Assembly (NCBI GenBank): GCA_023374045.1
Contig: CM041783.1
Location: 122,017,503-122,081,502, forward strand
Origin: Limonium bicolor
Lineage: Eukaryota; Streptophyta; Magnoliopsida; Caryophyllales; Plumbaginaceae
Direction of reading: 5' to 3'
Length of the DNA: 64,000 nt
The position numbers and the translations under genes are program-made. Positions 11,668 through 22,816 of this stretch are shown piece after piece; the first letter of the stretch is position 1; each line of letters opens with the position of its first letter. A model generated the notes under the pieces. It saw only the letters and a program-made list of their open reading frames with translations, ran no database searches and had not been told where the DNA came from.

Positions 11668-14600
11668 TGTAACACCCCTACTGAAAATAAGAAAAAACAA
11701 TCAAATCGCCGCGGAAAATTAAATAACATAAAATTAACTCAACGGTTTGGTGTTACAATGCCGTTAGCCACCCCCTGGCTAACAAGGCAGAATACAATAA
11801 AACGTATCGGTCTGATGCACAGACTCCCGAGCATAAGTACTAAACCATAATTACAACCAACAACCGAGTATTTATATTTACATCCATAACTACTGTATAA
11901 CTGTCAACCCATAGTATATCACCACGGGAGCATAGGCGTATCCTGGGTCCCAACTTCCAAGCCATCAAAAGTATTCATAAAATCCAGAACCTAGAGTCAC
12001 TCCCCTCCCTCGATCCTCATCCTTTACATAGCAACAATATGGTGCCCTAAAGGGGCTCAGCAACTCATGGCTGGTATGGCTAACGTGCAGCCCATCGACT
12101 ACCGGGATACACGCAAACCAATTGTCATGATAACATGGCATTGATTTTTAACATACAATTTACATAACATAGCAACAGAATTACATCTCAACATTTACAC
12201 ATAACATAACAAGTACGATCCTCTTTTGGAACTGAACCCAAAACATAGTCAGATCACCCAAGAGCCTAGATTGCTGCCAAACTCATGCTAAGCTCGTTAC
12301 ATAACTCTTATCGTCCCTGTTAGATGAACGGTTAACTTAACCACAGGTATGGTCGGATATAAATCCAAGCACACCAAAACATAGTATGCCCCTATGGCCC
12401 GACGTGAGTCAGAAAAATAGCCTGGATAAGCTAAAGGGATTTGAAAACCAAAAGGGAAAACAACCATAACATACGGAGAGGATCGAACCTGATATGACGA
12501 CCCCCAACTACACACGCGTGGCGGAACAACCGGACTCCTCACTCCCCCCCCAGTTAGTACTTGTTAGAAGTCCCATTATGAAACTTAATAAATTAATTCA
12601 CAAGTAAGTATTAGGTCTAGTTAGACACACGCAAGGGAGATGAGGTATCTTTACCAACAAATAATATTAATAGTTTAAACTCATTTCATGACTTAAGTTC
12701 TTACAAGGTTATAAACATACAGAAAAAACAAACAACACACAGCCGGTGTAAAACCGGTGGGCAACATACTGCAAGAAAACCATACCTTGGTCCCTGCTTC
12801 GACTAGTTTCCACGTAGGCAACTCCTATACACATTTAGTAATGTCGGTTAATTTCTGTACGTGACTTTGATGAACTTACAACTTCACTTTCTACTTATTT
12901 TTACTCTCACACTTGGTTATAACTTTTTTACCTTTTAATGTCATTATTAACACCCTAACATGTTCTTAAACAACCTTATAACATCATTACTAACTAATCA
13001 CCATCACTAGACATCATTAACTATCCTTAATCTAAGTTTTTAAAGTGGTCCGGGACTTGGTCCTCACCCCCAAGGTCCCGGACCTATTCTTGTAATACTC
13101 TCGGGTGGTTTTTTTGTATGGTGGTCCGGGACTTCATTATACTGGTCTAAGTCCAGGACCAATATTAACTAGCAATCCTCGGGGGGTAATCAGGGGTGGT
13201 CCGGGTCTTAGTACAAAGACCTAAGTCCCGGACAAAATGGTGATGTACTATCGGCTATTTTTGCATGGTCCGGGACATCATCCTGGACCTAGGTCCTGGA
13301 CCACTGCAACAGATCCTTAAATTTGACATTTCAAATCTTGTTTCATATATTCTCTTCATCCATTGTTTACCCAAGCTTCCCATATGATCTTAGGTATATT
13401 CTAAACATGCTAAAATAACACTCAAATTGTTTAATTCCTTATCCAACTCGTTACTTCAATTTTCTTTACAAAATTCAACAACACTTGTGATATTTTTCAT
13501 AAGTACCTAAATGGTAGTTTTATGCCTACAACACCAACTAACAAAATGTTACCGTATTACACTACCTCCACTCCTAAAGCATTATTCTTACCCATCACCT
13601 CTATTTCACAAGCTCCTTCTATTCTTTCGCTCCAATACACACCTAACTCTCACAAACATAACTTCTTCTCTTATTCACCAACTTCTCTAAACTTAACTAC
13701 TTTTCCTCCATGACCTTGATTCACCACTATCACCAAATGAACATTAAATTCTCCAAGACAATGCTTAACCTTTTAACACCTGGTACACCTTAATTCCTTT
13801 CTTTCACCAGTTTAAGTCTTATAATTCCTAGTGCAACCTAGGTCTCTAAACATCATTTAAACATCTAAACATTCTTGTTTTCTACTCAAATTTTGACATA
13901 GCTTTGTTAGTATTTCCTTACACCCAGAACACAAGGTTTATCACCTTTAAACACTCAAGAACATTTATCCACACAAAAATGTTCTTTACACACAACTAAG
14001 CCTTAAACTGCACTACATCACAATATAGTGCATAATTTAAATTGCTTGGCACTTAGGCCCTTAAATTGCATAAACCATAAACACTGAATTTCCCACATTA
14101 TATTTGCCTTTGACCTGCATATACATCCAACAACACATGTGCCTTTAATAACCTCTTTGAGGATAGTTTTCTAGCTCATTTGCCATTGGCTCCTTAGGTA
14201 GTTTAATAAGCATTTAAAAGGTCAATTTTCCTAAGGCACATTAGGTTCGGTTATTTACCTCTTTTCCTTCCAAACTTCTTTCTTGTTTCCTTGGATTGAA
14301 AATTAGCAAGGAACTTGATCACTTGTCAACCTTATATCCATACACAAGTAAAGGTTATGAGCATTAAGCTTCATGGTTATACTCATTAATAAACCTTATG
14401 TTATATAATGTCTTAAAACACATAAATGAATGTTTTTTTACCTTAGAATTGAATAGGAATTGGATTAAGTAGCAAGAGAGGACTCCACCTAGTCCTTTGA
14501 AGATTGGAATGAGCTATGAATGGGCAAAAGAAAACACCATGAAGAGGTGATTTTCGGTCACACATAAAACAAGAGGAAATGAAGTTTTTCTTTGAGTTTC

Positions 14601-15227
14601 CTTACCTTGAAAAAGGAGAACAATGAGATGTTAAAAGATAGGTTCAAGCTCCTTCCATGGTGATTCCTCTTGGCACCGAAATGAAGGTTTTGGAGATTTG
14701 AAAAGACAAGATTGTAGAGCTTGACTAAACTAAGAGAATGTGGTCTTAGAATTATTTTTGGAGCATGGAGCTAGGAGATATGGACAATCAAAGATGGAGT
14801 ATTTGTGTGGACTGTAGCAAAACCGAGAACGAGAAGGGAGGAGAAGGTTGGAGACGGTGGGAAATGAGAAGGGAATAAGAGAATGAAGAGAGAGGTAAGT
14901 TTGTGAGATATTTAAGCTTAAAGTAAATAGTTCTTTTTGCTTCATCAACTTCCTTCTTTATTTAACTAGCTAAATGTGGTGAGTCACACTAAAAAACCGG
15001 CCCCCTTAGTAGTCTTAGGATATTTATGGTCTTTGTTGACCATCTTGTTGACTTACATTGACCCATGTCTTAAACTAGCACTATTTGGTACTATTCACAA
15101 GTTAGTGCACATAATTGCGCAATTTTTGATTTCCCATTGATTTAGACTTCCTAATGTGATACTAAGTAGTACACATGTTGATTAAAGAGTAATGATGGAC
15201 ATTTAGCCACTCAAAACCCATTTCTAA
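11668..15227 (-). repeat. Long LTR (about 3.6 kb), Tekay/Del-like, minus strand
   Basis: On the minus strand it ends GGGGTGTTACA (TGTAACACCCC at 11668 on the plus strand). It carries the shared 3' domain: hairpin GTTAGCCA/TGGCTAAC at 11763-11783, CATCAGACC, and the GCCCC/GGGGC hairpin at 12044-12056. It is clearly homologous over most of its length to the plus-strand LTR at 52925-56940, for example around 13970-14130 versus 54130-54260. Its 5' boundary is unclear: at 15227/15228 homology stops abruptly against an inverted copy of repeat Y. No primer site or internal region adjoins it, so it may be a solo or rearranged LTR. No coding region. Confidence 0.7.
13047..13302. repeat. Array of four ~36 bp hairpins in an LTR
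   Basis: Four imperfect palindromes of the form GGTCCGGGACTT...AAGTCCCGGACC begin at 13047, 13123, 13198 and 13267, spaced 76, 75 and 69 bp apart. Spacers share a CGAGAGT-like word with the homologous array at 61854-62033. The arms are more GC rich than the surrounding LTR. Confidence 0.8.
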
Positions 15228-15489
15228 GACAATTTTACAAAAATGTGCTTTAAGACTCCTTTAAGCACATTTTGTGTTTTAACTTGTTTTCAAGCATGGT
15301 TTTCTTTGGTAATTGATTTAACATGTTCATTAGCATGTAAATAAGGTCTTGGTAGGCTCTTAGAGTCTAAACCAAGGTTATCCCAAGCTTAGAGCACATT
15401 TTTGCTCTAATTAACTTTATGGTATTTTATTGTGTCTTCAATGGTTTAAATTGTTCACTAATGTTTCTAATGCACTTTTTAGCCTTAAT
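15228..15489 (+). repeat. Repeat Y, plus-strand copy, interrupted by the giant element
   Basis: The segment starts CTAAGACAATTTTAC and runs to the target-site duplication at 15490. Its continuation is at 52877-52925 on the other side of the giant element: joined conceptually, it aligns along its length with the inverted copy at 11240-11667. It immediately precedes the plus-strand LTR whose body starts near 52925. Confidence 0.6.
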
Positions 15490-15494
15490 ATACC
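15490..15494. other. Target-site duplication ATACC, left copy (giant element)
   Basis: ATACC here is repeated at 52872-52876 immediately outside the other LTR. A 5 bp duplication is the normal footprint of Ty3/gypsy integrase. Confidence 0.85.
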
Positions 15495-16752
15495 TATGGA
15501 GGGTGATTTTTCGGTATGAGGGGGGTCTATGCATATATGGTCTGACTGAAAAGTCAAGATCCTAGAAATATGCCATTTTGTGGAGGGTGAAAACCCGTTA
15601 TTCTGGCATCCCTCTAATACCTACTAAATCGTCCGTCTTTCCCAGAAAGCATAAAGGGGAGTGCAAGTGTGCACTACACCCGCTCTCGATGGGCTCCACG
15701 CGGACTTATGCCTTAAGGGCGGAAATTGACTAGAGTCGCCACCTAGTTTGACCTAAGATACTAGGAAGGAAGGTAAGGAGGGTTCTAAGAACCGTTGGTT
15801 GACTCTGAATTTGTTGCCTATGGATAGGACTTATCTGATCATACTAGAGATTCTGTTGTGGGTTCGCACTAGGTTACACCCCTTAGAAGTGGCAACGACC
15901 ACGACTTCGGATTGGTGCCCGAGGAAACCTCGGTCTCCAATTGTCGGGATTACCTTCTTTCAAAACCTTATTAGAGAGATTCAATTTAAAGCCGAAGGAT
16001 AGGATTGGGTGTGGACTGAAGAATAGATGATTTCCAAGAGTTTGGAGAAATAGGCTGGTCTTGAAATATTGACCGGTGAAATTGGTTGGAATGTGGAGAG
16101 GTTTGGGGTTGTTTTGACTTTCACGAGTTTAAAAGGATGCTAGAAGTTTTGAGGAGCAAAGGGGCATTTTGGTCGTTTTTTAGTAAAGAGGCGTTTGGAT
16201 CATTTGATGGAATTAAGGAATTTTTTGTTTGGATTTTGGGACGGTCAAATCTTGAGATGTTTTAGGAAGTCAAAAGTGTTGGTGGATTGTGAAAGAGGAT
16301 ATTTGGTTTATAGGTGTTCGGGTTTGAAGATGTTTCAGGTTTCTGGGAGTCTTCAGGAATTGGAGATCCTAGGTGACTTAGAGTTGGTTCGAGAGGATTA
16401 AGAAGTGTTTATGGGTCCTAAAGCTCTAATGGAAATGTTGGGTTGGTTTATTCAGAATTGTCTCTCTTAAAGTTTTTAAAACCGAAAAAAGCATTTTTTT
16501 GGTTGTGGAAGGGCGGATAATCCCGAGGGATTACCCTATGTACCCCCTCGAACACGACACTTAATTAATGTAAGTGCCGAGGCTCGAAAGATGGGGCAAT
16601 GAATTTTATGTCGAAAAATGGGATTCGGAGAGAAACACCATGAATGAGGTGTTCTCAGTCGAACCCTAATAACATCTCTAACTCCCGGGTTTTAAAACGT
16701 TAAAAAACCGAAAACATTGAAATCGAGTGGAAGGGAGTTTGACGATTCTAAA

Positions 16753-16902
16753 ATCCCGGCTGCAACAAGGAAGGTCGTTACTTCCCTAGCACCCCGCCTT
16801 GCAAAAAACTAGGCTGCAATTAGGGGAGGTTTGTCACCCTAATGCCCCGCCTAAAGAGATCCAGACTGCGACAAGGGAGATTACAACCCCAGTGCCCTGC
16901 CT
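16753..16902 (-). repeat. Three degenerate ~50 bp tandem units in the 3' LTR
   Basis: Each unit has the form CTGCAA-TAGGGGAGG...CACCCTAATGCCCCGCC with small inverted segments (for example AGGGAAGT-like against ACTTCCCT). The same array is in the other LTR at 47781-47930. Confidence 0.6.
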
Positions 16903-17338
16903 CGGATTTTTATTTTGGAAGAGAGACAAGTAATGTCTAACAGGGAAGAAAACGTTCTTTGAAGGTGTTGGACATTACTGTTCCCCAAAAATGGTTTATT
17001 TTTAAATCGAAAACCAAATTTGAAAACTTTTGAAGTTGTTCGGAATCTTCAGTAAAGAAACACTGATTTTGAGAAATCTTTTTGGGAGAAAACTTTCTGT
17101 ACATGTGAGAAGAACTTTCTGCGTTTGAGAAGAGTTTTCTGTGATGTGAGAAGAGTTTTTCCTTTAAAATTAAAAAAAATGGTTTTTGAAAACTGACAAA
17201 ATTAGAATGAAAGTTTGTTTGAATTTGAGAAAGGGACCTTTGAATAAAAACCGAATAAATAAAGAGAAATGTTTTTGGATTTTGGAATTGTACAGGATTT
17301 CAAGATAAATTTGAAACGGATGGACTGAATCTGGGCTC

Positions 17339-17622
17339 GGATGGTCAAAGCTGGTCAAAGTTGGTCAAAACTAGTCAAAGTTGGTCAAAGTCGGATGGTC
17401 AAAGCTGGTCAAGGTTGGTCAAAACTGGTCAAAGTTGGTCAAAGTCGGATGGTCAAAGCTGGTCAAGGTCGGATGGTCAAAGTTGGTCAAGTCGGATAGT
17501 CAAAGTTGGTTAAAGTCGGATGGTCAAAGTTGGTCAAGGTCAGATGGTCAAAGTTGGTCAAGGTCAGATGGTCAAAGTAGGTCAAGGTCGGATGGTCAAA
17601 GTAGGTCAAGGTCGGATGGCCA
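17339..17622 (-). promoter_or_regulatory. W-box array (23 TTGAC cores) in the 3' LTR
   Basis: The plus strand repeats GGTCAAAGTTGGTCAAAGTCGGAT-type units, with 23 copies of GTCAA in ~285 bp. On the element's sense strand these read TTGACC or TTGACT, the W-box core bound by plant WRKY transcription factors. The matching array in the 5' LTR (48372-48656) would lie upstream of most of the element. Function is inferred from motif density only. Confidence 0.6.
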
Positions 17623-17742
17623 ACAACTCGGGTCAACTCTTGGACTTTTGGATCATTTCGTGGACCTTTAGGATATGGGTTGATTTTTGTGGACTTGGCT
17701 TGATTTTTATCGTTTTTTTGGGTTTGGGCTGATTGAGGTCAT

Positions 17743-18125
17743 TTTGGGCCTTGGGTTTGGGCTTCGGGTTTTGGGCCTTGGGTTTGGGCTTCGGGTTTTG
17801 GGCCTTGGGTTTGGGCTTCGGGTTTTGGGCCTTGAGTTTGGGCTTCGGGTTTTGGGCCTTGGGTTTGGGATTCAGGTTTTAGGCCTTGGGTTTGGGATTC
17901 GGTTTTGGGCCTTGGGTTTGGGATTCAGGTTTTGGGCCTTGGGTTTGGGCTTCGGGTTTTGGGCCTTGGGTTTGGGCTTCGGGTTTTGGGCCTTGGGTTT
18001 GGGCTTTGGGTTTTGGGCCTTGGGTTTGGGCTTCGGGTTTTGGGCCTTGAGTTTGGGCTTCGGGTTTTGGGCCTTGAGTTTGGGCTTCGGGTTTTGGGCC
18101 ATGGATTTGGGCTTCGGGTTTTGGG
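17743..18125 (+). repeat. 27 bp G-rich minisatellite, 14 units (3' LTR)
   Basis: The unit is GGGCC, TTGGG, TTTGGG, CTTCGGG, TTTT, giving runs of three G separated by 3-4 bases on the plus strand. Because 27 is divisible by 3, all frames stay open and produce long but meaningless Gly/Leu/Phe- or Pro/Lys-rich frames. The other LTR has 17 units. Confidence 0.85.
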
Positions 18126-18420
18126 ATGGGTTGAGTTTGGAGATGGGCCGGACTTTGGAAATGGGCCGAGTAGGTTTTTAGTTACAAGTGGGAAAGATGT
18201 GTTCAAAATAAATTGGGATTTCTTTTTGAAATGAAACATCAATTAAAGGTGAGAGACAATTCAATGTGGAAGGGTTGAAAAATTGGAGGAATTTGGAATG
18301 AGAAACCTTAAGCTATAAGCATTATTCTGAATTCTTTTCTTTCCTCTTTCATATTTTTTTTTTGGGTAAAGTTTTTTAGTGAAATTAAGGGTGGTTTGGG
18401 ATAGGCTTTAAGAGTTTGGA

Positions 18421-18580
18421 GGGTATTATTCCCCACCAAGCAAATAGAAATGAGCTAGTTGTGGGGTACCCTCAAAGGCAAAGAAATTCAAAGTTTTGGA
18501 TGGTATTGCTCCCCACCAAGCAAATAGAAATAAGCTAGTTGTAGGGTACCTTCCAAGACTTTGATTAAAAGGAAAAGGTG
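18421..18580 (-). repeat. 80 bp tandem duplication in the 3' LTR
   Basis: Two copies starting at about 18422 and 18502 share GGTATTRYTCCCCACCAAGC and GAGCTAGTTGTRGGGTACC. The 5' LTR has the equivalent pair near 49538 and 49621. Confidence 0.75.
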
Positions 18581-20321
18581 GTGACCTAAGGGGCCATCTA
18601 GGGTTTACATAATAGACAAGAATTGACAAAGAAAATGCGATAAAAGAGATAAGGTATTATACACATGATAAGAGAATGAATCCATAATCAGAATAAACAA
18701 TGAATCGAATTGATGAGCAAGATAAACAAATGCCGCTATCAGAGATTAATTACAAAGCAAACAGGTTACTAAACAAAACTTGCCGAAGGATAAAGAGGTT
18801 ACAACAGAAAGAAAATCAAAACTTAAGATACTTAGGCACTACGCATTCAAACAGAAGCACTAACTCCATTTCTTCAGCAAACCTAGTTTAGCCTTTTCTA
18901 GTGATGATTAGGTCAAAGCTTTCAACCAGAGCATAGGAGCTAGATCTACCGTTTTCGCCCCTTAATCCCTTACTAAGTTAGCAAAATGCAACTTAAATCC
19001 TAATCTAAGCAGGTATACAAATGACTACAGATTGATCATTCTAAAAAAGAAAAACTCTAACGAACAGAAGGGTTAGCTAAAGGAGTGAACACTTTCTCCT
19101 GCTTAAAACTTAGACTTGCTGTTTGATTCAGACCATACCCCACAATGTCAATCCATACCCACAAGGTCAATCCAGAATTTACTCATGCTTGCATTATCAG
19201 TCCTAAGAACCTGAAGAAATGCTAAGATATAGTGACCTCTTCTTATTCACGCTTAAACCCCAGCATTATTAACCTCAAAGCACAGACAGAAGACAATCTT
19301 GCATGGAATACGCTTATGAAACAGCTAGAGGATCAAATGTCAGAACCCAAATACCAAGCATGCATAACAGAAAGTCATAAGGTGGGTCCAGTACTCAAAT
19401 GAACATGTTCGTTGGACAAATCAAAGAAGCCATGAGGTGATAGACAAAATACCATGGGGAGGAACCCCAATGTTTTCCTGAGAAGCATATGAAACAAACA
19501 CCACCACACAAGCATGCATGTATTATCAGTACCGAACCATAAAACTAATGCCAAAAACGAGAAGGAAATGAGACAGAATTTCGAAAGTGATGTTATCTGT
19601 AAGCGGGTATGGACAGGAATACGTTTCGAATCATCAGCCCAGAAATACACCACGAACCCAGGCCAAAATCACACACTCGCGTGACTTCAACACAGAAATA
19701 GTCAGAAGACGGTTCTAGTAGTATAATCCCTGCCGGTTAGTTTCAAACAGAAGTCGAGCTAGAATCTGAGATAGGTCGGTTCTTCATAACAGAATGCAGA
19801 TTGAGATTCGATTAACTTAAAAATGGTACTGAGTAGATGCTCAAGGCCATTGTAAACAGATGACATGTAGACAGTTAATAGTAGGAGCAAAAGGAAGAAG
19901 ACCGTAAAGAAAACTGAGGGGGGAATGTTCAGAAATTTTTGAAACTAAGCCTCGCTTTCTTATCCTGTTCGTGAACTTCGAAGTTCATACCAGGCCAGGA
20001 GCAGTGGTGGTAGAAGCTTACCGAAACCAAATATAAATGATACAAGAAAAAAAAGTGATAAATGGAGGAGCGAATGAGAGTTATGGTCGGGATGATTACC
20101 GAAGCCACACTCGCTCCCCTAGACCAAGCGAACAAGGAAGAACAAAACGTTAGAAGAAGATGGGTACAAGCCTAAACCGGAATTAATCATTCAAAAACCC
20201 GAAGTCAATCGCTTGCGAAACCAAATCATTCGAGGCCTGCCTTTAATTTTTTTGAAAAGAAGAAAACGAGGGCCAGAGGTGACGGAGATGGATTTTATGT
20301 CGGAAACAACTTTCTCAACTG

Positions 20322-20326
20322 AACCA
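20322..20326. other. Target-site duplication AACCA, left copy (Athila)
   Basis: AACCA precedes the LTR here and follows the other LTR at 30985-30989. The unoccupied site is visible in the other LTR of the host element, near 51441. Confidence 0.9.
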
Positions 20327-21879
20327 TGCTAACTAAGATTTTAGTAGGTTATATATACACATTTATTTACAAGAATTTAAATAGAAACATAGGAAAAGAA
20401 TCAAGAAAGTGCCGGGTAACGCTTACCCGGCATCACACACGGCATAAATAAAAATAGAAAGAAACCTACTCAATCTATACGGGTAGCAAACAAAAACCCG
20501 GTCAAAAGTACCAGGGAAGCATTTTAAGACCAAGTAAGTCGAACCCTAGGGACTTGTATAGAAAATTAGTCCTAGCCTTAATAATTAATAAGTAAAAGAG
20601 GGGAAAAAGTGTACAAGTGTAAATTAAGCAACTTCCTACAACCTAATCTAAATGATATTTACAATGATCCGCCCCATATTCGAATGGTCAACGTCATAAA
20701 AACACTAATGATCATCAAAGAAAAGAAAAACCAAGAATTTAGCCAACTTCTGAAAGCGCCGGATGTCATGCCGGACAGGTTTCACACGGCAAAGACAAAT
20801 ACCTTGAATGTGCCGGACGATCTGTACCCGGCATTCAATCCGGCATGTTCAGAATGTCAAATTACTCTTCCAGTTCGAAGCCGAACTAAGTACTCCCAAA
20901 TCATTATCGAAAACTAACAATATCTAGGTAATCAACGAACCAAAGGGGAGAATGGAGTGGTTAATTCTAAATCTTGAATTTCATCCCTTAAGCCATAAAA
21001 GACAAATAACAAAACCACTTGGAATTCCTCAACCTATCTGCCTTACAAAGGTCAGAATTGAAGTACTTGGAAGAAGGAGAAACTTCATTCCTAATTGCAA
21101 TAACCACAAAATTCCAAGTTGATTATATCTTTTATTGAATGAACATTGTGTGTTTACAAAGAGAACTACTTCAAATCAGTACCACTAAGGATTCTAATGC
21201 ATCCTCTATTTCAGAATAAAAGAAGAACAATCAAGGGGGAAAGGAAAATGATCTTAGCCTTCACCCGATGACAACTTCTTCTTCTCTTGATAAATGATGC
21301 ACGATCTTCCTCCAGCGGTACTTCGAGACCTTTTTGAGGATTTTCAGAGTGCAGAAGTATATGTGAGATGATGGCCAAAAATGTAACATTCGGCCTCCTT
21401 TTATAGACACCAGAAAGTATTGTGCCGGACGTCTTGCCGGGTCTTTTTATCCGGCATGTATATTTGAAAACGTGCGCGGGCTGTAACGGCCGTAACCGCA
21501 GGGCGCGAAAAGTCACTTATGCCGGACAAGTATGCCCGGCACCATACCCGGCATCGAGTATTTAGATAACGGTAAATAACCGCTATCTTTTGGTGAACAG
21601 GCGTAACTCTTTGATAATGCCGGATACAAACTACCCGGCACCACGCCCGGCCTTACTCCTTTAACCTTGCTTCTGTGCCGTGCATGAGGGATCCGGCTGC
21701 AGATCCGGCAATACTTGTTTGTGTTAATTTCTCTCCTTGCACAAAAACACAAAACATAAGACTGAACATATAAAATCAATTTACATATAAAACACATAAA
21801 TACTACCTATTTTAACCGTAATTTAACTAATATTATTACAGATCTAGCTTATAAAATATGATAAGTCTACGGCTTATCA
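20327..21879 (-). repeat. 3' LTR of the Athila element
   Basis: Minus-strand start TGATAAGCC at 21879 and end TTAGTTAGCA at 20327. The LTR contains clusters of GCCGGA/TCCGGC and ACCCGGCA/TGCCGGGT words at about 20410-20445, 20757-20850, 21420-21450, 21520-21555 and 21618-21715, many arranged as small inverted repeats. Short frames across these clusters are not credible proteins. Confidence 0.92.
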
Positions 21880-21896
21880 AGGCCCTACACTTACCT
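21880..21896 (-). other. Polypurine tract of the Athila element
   Basis: On the minus strand AAAAGGTAAGTGTAGGGCCT directly precedes the 3' LTR start. The position and purine bias fit the plus-strand primer, although it is interrupted by pyrimidines. Confidence 0.6.
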
Positions 21897-22816
21897 TTTG
21901 CTAGTCCTCGAGCAAAATTAAATCAGGAAAGAATCGCTACTTGTGCACAAAACAGGTACTCAGAATAATGACACTTAGAGTTCTTTCTCTACTACTTGAC
22001 TCTTATTCATAAGCATCCCCTACTCATTCTCATCTCATCAGAAATATACTAGTGGGTATAAAAAAAAAATCAATCTCAAAACGGATCCAGAACTCATGGG
22101 TTATTTAGTATAAGGGGTATTGCATCTCCTTTTTCCGGTTTCCAACATTCAGCTCTATTTTTCAAGAGTTTCTGAATGTGGCCAAGACTCTCATCAATGG
22201 TTTCTTTTTGGTTCAGCCCTATTTTTCAAGGGTTTCTGAATCTAACCATGATTTTTTTCATTAAAGAACGGGGAATTTAGGAGAAAAACAAAAGGAAAAA
22301 CTCTCGGTTATTACTTTTATTTTGAGGTAATCTTGCAACCTCACAATGCTTCATGTTTTCTCTTCTTTTTTTTTTGAAGCTTTCTTCTTTTTCTTGAAGC
22401 TTTTGTTTCTTTCCCTTTTCCATACATCACCCCTATCTAAGATATTCACCCACAAGAGTTGAACTATTTTGGAAAGAAAGAAAATCTATTACCCAAAAGT
22501 AGATCAAGGACAAAATTAGAAGTAAGGTCATATACTCATGTTAACACAAAGAATCATGAAGTACAAAATCGACATCTTGAAGTCATCAGAAAGCTTACCT
22601 CTTGAGGGAACAAATATTATCCTTTCCTAAAGTATCTCAACCAAAGACATGCAAAAAGCTGAGTAGGAGGTTAATAAACGTAAAAACTTATTATATTGGA
22701 TAAACTAGACATGCTTTTTTTTTATTATTATTATTTTTAACCGCAAATATATAATAAAGTTTTTTTTTGAAGGGGACCCCCTGCCCTACACTAGGCAGGA
22801 ACACTGTCCCCAGTGT
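21897..22816 (-). other. Athila 3' non-coding region without env-like ORF
   Basis: About 0.9 kb between the integrase frame and the 3' LTR. It holds homopolymer-rich stretches (T runs near 22370, 22710 and 22760) and a direct repeat of a TTTTTCAAGRGTTTCTGAAT-type segment near 22155 and 22220. No frame with a signal peptide or membrane segment was seen. Confidence 0.6.

Noticed and set aside
17743..18125. Interstitial telomere repeat
   Set aside because: GGGTTT and GGGTTTT words occur but not TTTAGGG arrays; the period is 27 bp.
17687..18234. Open frames up to 164 codons rich in GLGFG/FWAL, with Pro/Lys-rich minus-strand partners
   Set aside because: They come from a 27 bp minisatellite whose unit length keeps all frames open; no start context or domain.
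19375..19653. 92-codon minus-strand frame also present at 50494-50772
   Set aside because: Conserved only because both lie in LTRs of one element; no domain, and codon changes show no sign of constraint by eye.
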